From assembly GCA_945866285.1 (NCBI GenBank), contig CAMBHC010000206.1:1-5471 (forward strand): a DNA stretch of 5,471 nt, read 5' to 3'. The stretch comes from Candidatus Sulfopaludibacter sp. SbA3 (lineage in GTDB: Bacteria > Acidobacteriota > Vicinamibacteria > Vicinamibacterales > UBA2999). The notes under the pieces are model-generated. The model ran no database searches. It was given only the letters and a program-made list of their open reading frames with translations, and had not been told where the DNA came from. Both the position numbers and the translations under genes were made by a program. The number at the start of each line of letters is the position of its first letter. The first letter of the stretch is position 1. This document shows positions 1 to 5,290 of this stretch, piece by piece.

Positions 1-483
1 CGCATCCGTGATGAAGAACTGGCGGTCATTGCGGCTCTTGTAGACACCGTTATCAAAGTTGGCGAAGGTCAGGCCTTCCGCAATCACTTCCACCCGCGCG
101 ACCGTCGACAGGACGCCGGGCTCGACATCGGCCCATGCTACCCGGCCGAGGCGCTGATTCCGGGCCGACTGCGCTGCGGTCGCAGCCATGCGGCGGAATC
201 GCTCGGCATCAATCTCGGCGCGTGGGCCGCCGCCAACAAACATGACGCGCGCCGCCTGCCAGTTCTGGCCTGGCCGTCGCGACACGTAGGTTTCGCAGGC
301 CTTGCCGTGAAACTCGCCGCGTTCTAGTGCTGAGCTCAGGTCGCCGCCCATGACGGCGTCGTAGGCCGCCACCGCCGACGCGGTGTTGTCCTGGGCGATT
401 GGGATGATGATGAGGTCGGCGTCGGTGTCGCCCACGCGGGCACGGCTCACGGACAGGCGAGGCACTTCGTAAGGGACCTGCAT
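1..483 (-). CDS. pepA: Leucyl (cytosol) aminopeptidase, M17 family, N-terminal part (partial)
   Basis: The 161 visible residues, MQVPYEVPRLSV to FFITDA, match the N-terminal domain of M17 leucyl aminopeptidases, cytosolic metal-dependent enzymes that remove N-terminal residues from peptides. Supporting stretches are GGDLSSALERGEFHGKACET (47-66), the strand and glycine turn ARVMFVGGG (78-86), the helix AERFRRMAATAAQSAR (93-108) and AEGLTFANFDNGVYKS (135-150), which corresponds to the conserved EGL...Y.YKS segment before the catalytic domain. The zinc-binding and catalytic residues lie in the C-terminal domain beyond the left edge, so activity cannot be judged here. The start is ATG at 483. An in-frame TAA lies at 490-492, so no longer start is possible. 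A Shine-Dalgarno-like AAAGGAA (496-502) sits about 12 bases upstream, slightly far. The gene is divergent from the small secreted protein gene. The family call is fairly secure; pepA is the usual name, but a non-PepA M17 paralogue is possible. Confidence 0.85.
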   Translation of the reverse strand, partial: MQVPYEVPRLSVSRARVGDTDADLIIIPIAQDNTASAVAAYDAVMGGDLSSALERGEFHGKACETYVSRRPGQNWQAARVMFVGGGPRAEIDAERFRRMAATAAQSARNQRLGRVAWADVEPGVLSTVARVEVIAEGLTFANFDNGVYKSRNDRQFFITDA

Positions 484-528
484 GTTGGGTTAGAATTCCT
501 TTGCGCCCCGCCTGCGGGGGACCTTGCC
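484..528. promoter_or_regulatory. Divergent intergenic region with GC hairpin and a weak -10-like box
   Basis: These 45 bases separate two divergent start codons, so any promoters for both genes must lie here or inside the coding ends. A GC inverted repeat at 506-519 (CCCCG, loop CCTG, CGGGG) sits in the middle. TAGAAT at 491-496 on the plus strand is one mismatch from the consensus -10 hexamer, but I find no convincing -35 at the right distance. The ribosome site for the plus-strand gene is poor: only GGGGGA (516-521) about 7 bases before the ATG. Promoter assignment is speculative. Confidence 0.3.
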
Positions 529-975
529 ATGCAATTACATACCGGCGTCGCTCAGGTCGCAATCCTGGCGTTCAGCGCTCTACTCGTCATCCCGAATGCC
601 CTGCAGGCCCGCGAGCAGGGCGGCAATAAGAAGCCTAGTTTATCACTCAAGGTGACACCGGCCGTGACGTTCGCGCCCGCGCGGGTCGTGGTGGTGGCCG
701 AGGTGAAGGGTGGCGCTGACAACAACGAGGAGTTTTACTGCCCCACCGTGGAGTGGGAGTGGGGCGACTTCACGACCTCAACGGCCGAAGCCGATTGCGA
801 GCCGTACGACGCCGCCAAGAGCCAGATCCGCCGGCGCTATACGGTCGAGCACCAATTCAAGAATCCCGGCAGCTTCCGGATCCGGCTGTCCCTGAAAAAG
901 GGCGACAAGGTGATTGGTTCCTCGAATACCCTCGTCCAGGTGCGTCCGGGTCTCGGCGACCCGGGCGGTCAGTAA
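529..975 (+). CDS. Small secreted protein with a PKD/Ig-like beta domain
   Basis: This 148-residue protein begins with a probable Sec signal peptide: a short N-terminus, the hydrophobic core VAILAFSALLVI (10-21), and a likely cleavage after NALQA (near residue 27). The mature part, about 120 residues, looks like a single PKD/Ig-type beta sandwich. KVTPAVTFAPARVVVVAEV (41-59) resembles the opening strands, VEWEWGDFTTS (74-84) resembles the PKD W-x-F-G-D-G turn, and YTVEHQFKNPGSFRIRLSL (104-122) resembles the closing H-x-F-x-x-P-G-x-Y-x-V-x-L motif. Two cysteines (71 and 90) flank the WGD turn and could form a disulfide after export. There is no transmembrane segment after the signal, no lipobox and no catalytic domain, so a binding or structural role outside the cytoplasm is most likely. 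It is the only plus-strand gene here, and its stop overlaps that of the bactofilin-like gene by 7 bases. The function is unknown; the domain call rests on motif resemblance only. Confidence 0.75.
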   Translation: MQLHTGVAQVAILAFSALLVIPNALQAREQGGNKKPSLSLKVTPAVTFAPARVVVVAEVKGGADNNEEFYCPTVEWEWGDFTTSTAEADCEPYDAAKSQIRRRYTVEHQFKNPGSFRIRLSLKKGDKVIGSSNTLVQVRPGLGDPGGQ

Positions 976-1970
976 GCCGCGCTGGTGGCCTGCGGTGCTG
1001 GGCCGGTCGCAATCGGCGGCGGCACCCGGTGCCACCGCCCCAGGCCAGTCAGAATCGCGGCGCCCAGGCCGACGGTCCACGCCACGAACTCAATCGCCAG
1101 TCCGACCATCAGGATCGCAACGGCCAACGGCCGGAGCGCCGTGGGGCCGACCCCGATCATGTGCGCAGCCAGCGTGGGCGCCATGATCAGGAAGAAGCCG
1201 ATCGCCGTCGCGACAAACGCATTTCCCGGCTGCCACCCCAGGCGATCCTCCACCCCCTCACCGAGCCGGCATGCCAGCGAGGTGACGCCCAGCACGAGTG
1301 CGAACACCGCGATGGCAATCGCGGTCGGCACCAGCAGCGCTACGAACGGAATGCCGATGATGGTGATGGCGAGGCCAATGGAGGCCACGAGCAAGACCGG
1401 GACGAAGAAGACCTCGGCGGCGAGACCAATGAGCGCCGCGCGAATGGGCTCGGCCACCGCGGCGCGACCACTGCGGGCCACGGCGGGTCGGGCGACCACC
1501 AGCATCAGGGCCATCAGCACGGCCAGCAGCGACACGCGTGCAAACGTGCCGGCCAGAATCAGCCACCGGCCGAAATCACCGAACTCAAACGTGGGCAGCC
1601 AGCCGAAGGTGCGCCGCGACCAGTCGCCGAACGAGATGTAGTTGACGCTGCCGGTATGCCGCGCGCCGGCGTCGCGTTGCAGGTGCCCGCCGACCAGCAC
1701 GATGTCGCCCCGAACATCGGCAGTGGACGTGAGCCGCAGGTTACCGCCGACCACGACAATGCCGTCGCGAACCCGGCCATCGACAATGACGTTTCCCCCG
1801 ACGACGACCGCGGCGTCGGTGACCTCTTCGTCGCGTTCGATGTGGACGTCCTGGCCGAGGGCCAGGCGCGTGCCGGTGAGTCGGTAGGTTGAGGTATCTC
1901 CCGACTGCGCAAAGGCAGCCAACGGAGTAATCAATCCGGCCAGGACGACGGTCAGCAGTGCTTTTCGCAT
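969..1970 (-). CDS. Exported bactofilin-like (polymer-forming) domain plus multi-helix membrane protein
   Basis: The protein has 333 residues from ATG at 1970. A signal peptide (MRKALLTVVLAGLITPLAAFA, 1-21) is followed by a short solenoid with three similar rungs, VVVGGN (55-60), VVVGGN (72-77) and VLVGGH (91-96). They sit in glycine/valine-rich sequence of the kind annotated as polymer-forming cytoskeletal or bactofilin-like. The C-terminal two thirds is membrane-embedded, with hydrophobic stretches near 136-160, 177-198, 199-230, 251-273 and 281-309, and a short Pro/Ala-rich tail. Bactofilins proper are cytoplasmic and lack a signal peptide. Here the solenoid should face the periplasm or outside, so cytoskeletal function should not be assumed. 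A longer GTG start at 2003 is open, but ATG 1970 directly precedes the signal peptide and has a GGTGAGG site 5 bases upstream. It is the last gene of the minus-strand series, 48 bases after the CoA-transferase B gene. A role in envelope organisation is a guess. Confidence 0.75.
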   Translation of the reverse strand: MRKALLTVVLAGLITPLAAFAQSGDTSTYRLTGTRLALGQDVHIERDEEVTDAAVVVGGNVIVDGRVRDGIVVVGGNLRLTSTADVRGDIVLVGGHLQRDAGARHTGSVNYISFGDWSRRTFGWLPTFEFGDFGRWLILAGTFARVSLLAVLMALMLVVARPAVARSGRAAVAEPIRAALIGLAAEVFFVPVLLVASIGLAITIIGIPFVALLVPTAIAIAVFALVLGVTSLACRLGEGVEDRLGWQPGNAFVATAIGFFLIMAPTLAAHMIGVGPTALRPLAVAILMVGLAIEFVAWTVGLGAAILTGLGRWHRVPPPIATGPAPQATSAAY

Positions 1971-1975
1971 CAACA

Positions 1976-1982
1976 CCTCACC
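1976..1982 (-). promoter_or_regulatory. Ribosome binding site that fixes the start of the bactofilin-like gene
   Basis: Read on the minus strand, GGTGAGG lies 5 bases before ATG 1970. It is the best Shine-Dalgarno match near this gene. It supports the ATG over the in-frame GTG at 2003, which would add 11 residues (MPSSVRGGEVL) in front of an otherwise normal signal peptide. Confidence 0.6.
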
Positions 1983-2000
1983 CCCTCGTACGGACGAGGG
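1983..2000 (-). repeat. Perfect 7-bp inverted repeat between CoA-transferase B and bactofilin-like genes
   Basis: CCCTCGT (1983-1989) and ACGAGGG (1994-2000) are perfect inverted copies around a 4-base loop. In the minus-strand transcript the hairpin falls after the CoA-transferase B stop and directly touches the GGTGAGG ribosome site of the next gene. No U-tract follows it, so it is not a standard intrinsic terminator. It may slow or insulate translation, or protect the upstream mRNA end; this is inference. Confidence 0.4.
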
Positions 2001-2018
2001 CACGGCGGTGTAAGTTCC

Positions 2019-2666
2019 CTAGAAGTGACCGAGCGGATTGGCGACGCGCAGCGTGGCGCCCGTAGCCGCGATAACCGTCTCCAAGGTCGTGTCGCTGGCG
2101 ATTTCCTTCAGCAGCAGACCCTCAGGTGTCACGTCGATCACGGCCAGTTCGGTCACGATTTGGCTGACCACCTTCAGGCCCGTGAGCGGCAGTGTGCACT
2201 TGGGCAGAATTTTGTGGCCGCCGTCCTTGGTGGTGTGCTCCATGGCAATGACCACGCGCTTGGCGCCGGCCACCAGGTCCATGGCGCCGCCCATGCCCTT
2301 CACCATCTTGCCGGGGATCATCCAGTTGGCGAGGTTGCCCTCGGCATCCACTTCGAGGGCGCCCAGCACAGTGAGGTCGATGTGCCCGCCGCGCACCATC
2401 GCAAACGAATCGGCGCTGCTGAAGTACGACGTGCCGGGTAGTTCGGTGACGGTCTCCTTGCCGGCGTTGATCAGGTCGGCATCCACTTCAGATTCGCGCG
2501 GATACGGCCCGACTCCCAGCATGCCGTTCTCGGAATGCAAGGTGATCTCGATCCCCGGCGGCACGCAATTAGCCACCAGCGTCGGCATGCCGATGCCCAG
2601 GTTCACGTAGTCGCCATCCTTGAGGTCGCGGGCAATGCGCTGGACGATGCGGTCGCGCTTATCCAT
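2019..2666 (-). CDS. scoB: 3-oxoacid CoA-transferase subunit B (family I, beta subunit)
   Basis: The 215-residue protein is full length for the B subunit of two-subunit family I CoA-transferases such as succinyl-CoA:3-ketoacid CoA-transferase. These move CoA between a donor thioester and a short-chain acid through an enzyme-bound glutamyl-CoA. The SENG motif is present at 45-48, and E46 should be the catalytic glutamate. Other family features are YVNLGIGMPTLVAN (20-33), GMLGVGPYP (48-56), GGHIDLTVLGALEVD (93-107), MGGAMDLVAGAKRVV (125-139) and the end TLRVANPLGHF. The start ATG (2666) overlaps the end of subunit A by 8 bases (2659-2666), typical of translational coupling and fitting 1:1 complex formation. 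The ribosome site is weak, which also suits coupling. Acetoacetate is the classical acceptor, but butyrate/acetoacetate (AtoA-type) or 3-oxoadipate (PcaJ-type) specificity cannot be excluded from sequence alone. The enzyme family is very secure; the substrate is not. Confidence 0.93.
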   Translation of the reverse strand: MDKRDRIVQRIARDLKDGDYVNLGIGMPTLVANCVPPGIEITLHSENGMLGVGPYPRESEVDADLINAGKETVTELPGTSYFSSADSFAMVRGGHIDLTVLGALEVDAEGNLANWMIPGKMVKGMGGAMDLVAGAKRVVIAMEHTTKDGGHKILPKCTLPLTGLKVVSQIVTELAVIDVTPEGLLLKEIASDTTLETVIAATGATLRVANPLGHF

Positions 2667-3354
2667 TGGTGATGGTCCGTTTCTCGATTCGCTTCACGTA
2701 CGTCTGGCCTTGCAGCAGTCGCTTCACAAAGATGCCCGGGGTATGAATGCCGTCCGGCTCGAGCGCGCCGGCATCCACCAACTCCTCGACTTCGGCAATG
2801 GTGTGGCGCGCAGCCGTCGCCATCATCGGATTGAAATTGCGCGCGGTCTTCCGATACACGAGGTTGCCGACCCGGTCGCCCTTCCAGGCCTTGATGAAGG
2901 CGAAGTCGGCCGACAGCGGTGCTTCCAGGATGTAGGTGCGGCCGTCGATCACCCGGCTCTCCTTCCCTTCCGCAATCAGCGTACCCGCGCCGGTGGGCGT
3001 GAAGAAGCCGCCAATGCCGGCGCCAGCGGCGCGCATGCGCTCGGAGAACGTGCCTTGCGGCACCAGCTCGACCTCGATCTCTTTTTGCAGGAACTGCCGC
3101 TCGAACTCCTTGTTCTCGCCGACGTAGGTCGAGATCATCTTGCGTACCTGGCGCGACTTCAGCAGTGGCCCGACGCCGTAGTCGTCGATGCCGGCGTTGT
3201 TGCTGATGATGGTCAGGTTCCTGGTGCCGCGGCGATGCAGCGCGGCGATCAGGTGTTCGGGAATGCCGCAGAGCCCGAAGCCGCCCATCATGATGCTGGC
3301 GCCATCGGGAATCGCGGCGACTGCTTCGTCTGCAGTAGCCAGGACCTTGTTCAT
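2659..3354 (-). CDS. scoA: 3-oxoacid CoA-transferase subunit A (family I, alpha subunit)
   Basis: The 231-residue partner of the B subunit is near the usual length for subunit A. The family signature GGFGLCGIPE is at 24-33, followed by LTIISNNAG (47-55), the glycine-rich GIGGFFTPTGAGT (113-125), the long conserved stretch YILEAPLSADFAFIKAWKGD (141-160) and NLVYRKTARNFNPMMATAA (164-182). This subunit supplies the CoA-binding half; the catalytic glutamate is in subunit B. The gene starts at ATG 3354, only 7 bases after the prephenate dehydrogenase stop. Its only Shine-Dalgarno candidate is a GAG triplet two bases before the ATG, too close to be useful, so it is either coupled to the upstream gene or read from a leaderless mRNA (see the TATAAT feature). 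Together the A and B subunits suggest acetoacetate activation with succinyl-CoA, as in ketone body or amino acid catabolism. AtoD- or PcaI-type specificity remains possible. Confidence 0.93.
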   Translation of the reverse strand: MNKVLATADEAVAAIPDGASIMMGGFGLCGIPEHLIAALHRRGTRNLTIISNNAGIDDYGVGPLLKSRQVRKMISTYVGENKEFERQFLQKEIEVELVPQGTFSERMRAAGAGIGGFFTPTGAGTLIAEGKESRVIDGRTYILEAPLSADFAFIKAWKGDRVGNLVYRKTARNFNPMMATAARHTIAEVEELVDAGALEPDGIHTPGIFVKRLLQGQTYVKRIEKRTITNG

Positions 3355-3360
3355 GTCTCG

Positions 3361-3366
3361 ATTATA
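3361..3366 (-). promoter_or_regulatory. Consensus -10 hexamer TATAAT just before the scoA start
   Basis: On the minus strand a perfect TATAAT overlaps the TAA stop of the prephenate dehydrogenase gene and is followed by CGAGAC and then the scoA ATG. A start of transcription about 7 bases downstream would fall on the A of that ATG, giving a leaderless mRNA. I see no good TTGACA-type -35 about 17 bases upstream (the region is GCGCGC-rich). The hexamer may therefore be chance, or a promoter that depends on the -10 alone. Confidence 0.25.
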
Positions 3367-4153
3367 GGCAGGAAGACTTGGCGCGCGCCGCTTCGGCGAA
3401 GAACGTGCGAATGGCCTCGCGGTCGTCGAGCTGATCAGACAGGGTGACCAACTCCGCCGCCAGCCGGCGCAAGAGCGGCTTCACCTCCTGGCTGTTGGTG
3501 GCCAGGATGCTTTCCCACACACTGGCCTGGCTCCCGGCCAGCCGGGTGGTATCGCGCAGTCCCTGGCCCGCCCACTTGAGGTTGTCGGTGCCGATTGCCC
3601 GGTCGACGGTCAACATGAGCGCACTGGCGACCAGTTGCGGCAGGTGACTGACGGCGGCCATCAGCCGATCGTGCTCCTCGCCGTGATCGGTCAACACCAC
3701 TGGCCGTGCGCCGAGTGCCTCCACGAACTTGACGGCCCTGCGGACCGCATCTGGGGCATCGGGATTGGTCAGGAACCACGCGCGGCCATCAAACAGGTCA
3801 GCCCGTGCCTCAGACGGCCCCGTCGACGTGCCGCCAGCCATGGGATGACCACCGACGAACTGCGACAGGTGGGCTGCCGCAGCCGCGGCCATCACCGCAC
3901 GCTTGGTGCTTCCCGTGTCGATGACCAGGGCGTGCCGATGCATGATCGCGCCAAGACGCGGCAGCGTCTGGACGATCACATCGACCGGCATGGCAAGAAT
4001 CACCACCAGCGAGTCGCCGATGGTTTCAAGCGGCTCGCCCTGGTCAACGGTACGGACCTCGAGGCCCGGCCAGCGCCGGGCAGCCGCCAGCGCAACCGAG
4101 GTGCCGATCAGCCCCGGACCGACGACGGCGAGACGTGGCTGCGTATCAGGCAT
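3362..4153 (-). CDS. tyrA: Prephenate dehydrogenase (TyrA), without ACT domain
   Basis: This 263-residue enzyme should oxidise and decarboxylate prephenate to 4-hydroxyphenylpyruvate with NAD(P)+, the step towards tyrosine. The N-terminal Rossmann fold shows VVGPGLIGTS (10-19), an acidic residue near the end of the second strand (D37 in RTVDQG, which favours NAD+) and VILAMPVDVI (51-60). The prephenate dehydrogenase core follows: VIDTGSTK (77-84), GGHPMAGG (101-108, with H103 the likely catalytic histidine), AAVSHLPQLVASAL (166-179, H170) and GLRDTTRLAGSQASVWESI (198-216, where R204 matches the prephenate-binding arginine). The protein ends after the helical dimerisation domain, so there is no C-terminal ACT domain for tyrosine feedback. 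The start ATG 4153 has AAGGGA 5 bases upstream. The gene lies 50 bases after DAHP synthase, and that gap is filled by a tandem repeat. Arogenate or dual specificity cannot be told apart from sequence. Confidence 0.92.
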   Translation of the reverse strand: MPDTQPRLAVVGPGLIGTSVALAAARRWPGLEVRTVDQGEPLETIGDSLVVILAMPVDVIVQTLPRLGAIMHRHALVIDTGSTKRAVMAAAAAAHLSQFVGGHPMAGGTSTGPSEARADLFDGRAWFLTNPDAPDAVRRAVKFVEALGARPVVLTDHGEEHDRLMAAVSHLPQLVASALMLTVDRAIGTDNLKWAGQGLRDTTRLAGSQASVWESILATNSQEVKPLLRRLAAELVTLSDQLDDREAIRTFFAEAARAKSSCL

Positions 4154-4158
4154 TTGAT

Positions 4159-4164
4159 TCCCTT
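4159..4164 (-). promoter_or_regulatory. tyrA ribosome binding site, abutting a tandem repeat
   Basis: AAGGGA on the minus strand lies 5 bases before ATG 4153. It follows directly the last GGTGCC unit of the upstream repeat and partly resembles the start of a further unit. Confidence 0.6.
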
Positions 4165-4202
4165 GGCACCTTAGGCACCCCTGGGCACCTCAGGCACCCT
4201 AG
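4165..4202 (-). repeat. Degenerate tandem repeat (four GGTGCC units, 9-10 base period) in the tyrA leader
   Basis: The plus strand carries GGCACC at 4165, 4174, 4184 and 4193, so the spacing is 9, 10 and 9 bases. It can also be read as a 19-base unit repeated twice (4165-4183 and 4184-4202), with 16 of 19 bases identical. On the transcribed strand the units are TAGGGTGCC, TGAGGTGCC, CAGGGGTGCC and TAAGGTGCC, followed by the tyrA ribosome site. The repeat fills almost the whole gap after the DAHP synthase stop. Each unit contains a Shine-Dalgarno-like (A/G)GG(T/G)G. It is too short and too irregular for CRISPR. Whether it is a genome-wide intergenic repeat or local slippage cannot be seen from one window. 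Confidence 0.7.
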
Positions 4203-4203
4203 C

Positions 4204-5250
4204 TCACCTCGCCCAACCGCGACGGGCGACTGGCTCGAGGCAAATGCTGCGGCCAATGGCCGGAGCGATGATTCGCAGTTCCGCCATCAGGCGATCGAAC
4301 TGCGCCGGGAACATCGACTGCGCGCCGTCACTGAGCGCGTGATCGGGGTCGTTGTGCACTTCGATGATCAGGCCGTCGGCACCGGCGGCCACCGCCGCGC
4401 GCGCCATGGGCGACACCTTGTCGCGGCGGCCCATGCCGTGGCTCGGGTCCACGAAGATCGGCAGGTGCGACAACTCCTTGATAATCGGGATGGCCGACAG
4501 GTCCAGCGTGTTGCGGGTGAAGGTTTCGAACGTGCGGATGCCGCGCTCGCACAGGATCACGTCGGTGTTGCCGCCTGCGAGAATGTATTCCGCCGACAGC
4601 AGCCACTCCTCCATCGTCGCGGCAATGCCGCGCTTCAGCAGGATCGGCTTGCGGGTGCGGCCCAGTTCACGGAGCAGCGTGAAGTTCTGCATGTTGCGCG
4701 CGCCGACCTGGTAGATGTCGGCGTACTTGCCGATTACCTCGATCTGGCTGGCGTCCATGACTTCGGTGACGAGTTTGAGGTCGTGGGCGTTGGCACCCGA
4801 GCGCAGCAACTGCAGGCCGGCTTCGCCCATGCCCTGGAAGCTGTACGGCGATGAGCGCGGCTTAAAGGCGCCACCACGGAGAATCTTGGCCCCGGCGCGC
4901 TTGACGGCGGCCGCCGTGGCGTGGACCTGTTCTTCGCTCTCCGCTGAGCAAGGGCCGGCGATCACGATCACTTCGTCGCCGCCAATGCGGAGGTCGCCGA
5001 TGGTGATGGTCGTGTCTTCGGGCTTGAAGGTGCGGCTGGCCAGCTTGTACGGCTGGGTGATTCGCACGAGTTCCTGCACGCCGGACATCAGCTCGATCAG
5101 GCGCGGGTCCACTTTGCCGCCGCCCACGACGCCCAGCACGATGCGCGAGGCGCCGGTCGAGCGGTGCACGTCCATACCCATATCCACGAGGCTGGCGATG
5201 ACGGCTTCCACGTCCGTGTCACTCGCCCGCTCTTTCATTACGACAACCAT
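4204..5250 (-). CDS. aroF: 3-deoxy-7-phosphoheptulonate (DAHP) synthase, type I-beta with N-terminal regulatory domain
   Basis: This 348-residue enzyme should condense phosphoenolpyruvate and erythrose 4-phosphate to DAHP, the entry step of the shikimate pathway. The layout matches the Thermotoga-type enzyme. An N-terminal ferredoxin-like (ACT-like) domain occupies about 1-66 (MVVVMKERAS...VQELVRITQPYKLASR) and is known in that family to mediate tyrosine inhibition. The catalytic TIM barrel follows: IAGPCSAES (97-105), LRGGAFKPRSSPYSFQG (124-140), YQVGARNMQNF (180-190), LLKRG (204-208), ILCERGIRTFE (232-242), VDPSHGMGRRD (267-277), EVHNDP (297-302) and ALSDGAQS (305-312). Expected metal ligands C101, H271, E297 and D308 are all present. 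The C-terminus runs slightly past the usual end (LEPVARRGWAR). ATG 5250 has AAGGAA about 10 bases upstream. Chorismate mutase ends 27 bases before it. In some bacteria these two are fused; here they are separate neighbours. The naming (aroF, aroG or aroA) varies by lineage. Confidence 0.95.
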   Translation of the reverse strand: MVVVMKERASDTDVEAVIASLVDMGMDVHRSTGASRIVLGVVGGGKVDPRLIELMSGVQELVRITQPYKLASRTFKPEDTTITIGDLRIGGDEVIVIAGPCSAESEEQVHATAAAVKRAGAKILRGGAFKPRSSPYSFQGMGEAGLQLLRSGANAHDLKLVTEVMDASQIEVIGKYADIYQVGARNMQNFTLLRELGRTRKPILLKRGIAATMEEWLLSAEYILAGGNTDVILCERGIRTFETFTRNTLDLSAIPIIKELSHLPIFVDPSHGMGRRDKVSPMARAAVAAGADGLIIEVHNDPDHALSDGAQSMFPAQFDRLMAELRIIAPAIGRSICLEPVARRGWAR

Positions 5251-5260
5251 GATGTGCTCT

Positions 5261-5290
5261 TTCCTTAACAGGCGGGTCTAAAGACCCACC
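5261..5290 (-). promoter_or_regulatory. Hairpin over the chorismate mutase stop, followed by the DAHP synthase ribosome site
   Basis: On the minus strand GGTGGGTC and GACCCGCC (positions 5290-5283 and 5278-5271) pair over 8 positions, including one G-T wobble, around a TTTA loop. The hairpin contains the TAG stop of chorismate mutase. Four bases later comes AAGGAA (5261-5266), the ribosome site for DAHP synthase. There is no U-tract, so it is not a standard terminator. A terminating ribosome would melt it, so it could couple translation of the two genes. This role is inferred. Confidence 0.45.

Noticed and set aside
506..519. GC palindrome in the divergent gap considered as an operator
   Set aside because: It is only 5-6 bp per arm in GC-rich DNA. 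With no second copy or known regulator site it could easily be chance, so it is only mentioned within the intergenic entry.
209..562. Minus-strand open frame of 117 codons overlapping the aminopeptidase start and the PKD-like gene start
   Set aside because: It is a different frame from the recognisable M17 N-terminal domain, with an Arg/His/Pro-rich shadow translation.
753..1892. Long plus-strand open frame of 379 codons running across the PKD-like and bactofilin-like genes
   Set aside because: It is antisense to a gene with a clear signal peptide, solenoid and membrane helices. Its translation is Arg/Gly/His/Gln-rich low-complexity sequence typical of shadow frames in GC-rich DNA, and it has no recognisable domain.
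1971..2003. Longer GTG start at 2003 for the bactofilin-like gene
   Set aside because: It would add 11 residues ahead of a normal signal peptide and lies upstream of the good ribosome site that serves ATG 1970.
2620..3447. Plus-strand open frame of 275 codons opposite the CoA-transferase A gene
   Set aside because: It lies almost wholly antisense to a well-conserved enzyme, and the translation has no domain, only His/Arg/Ala-rich composition.
4165..4202. GGCACC repeat considered as a CRISPR array or a terminator
   Set aside because: Units are 9-10 bases with no spacers of CRISPR size, and there is no stable stem followed by a T-tract.
4135..4854. Plus-strand open frame of 239 codons opposite DAHP synthase
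   Set aside because: It is the mirror of a strongly conserved coding region with all metal ligands intact. No ribosome site or known family is seen.
5271..5290. Hairpin considered as an intrinsic terminator for chorismate mutase
   Set aside because: No U-tract follows on either strand; instead a ribosome binding site follows at once.
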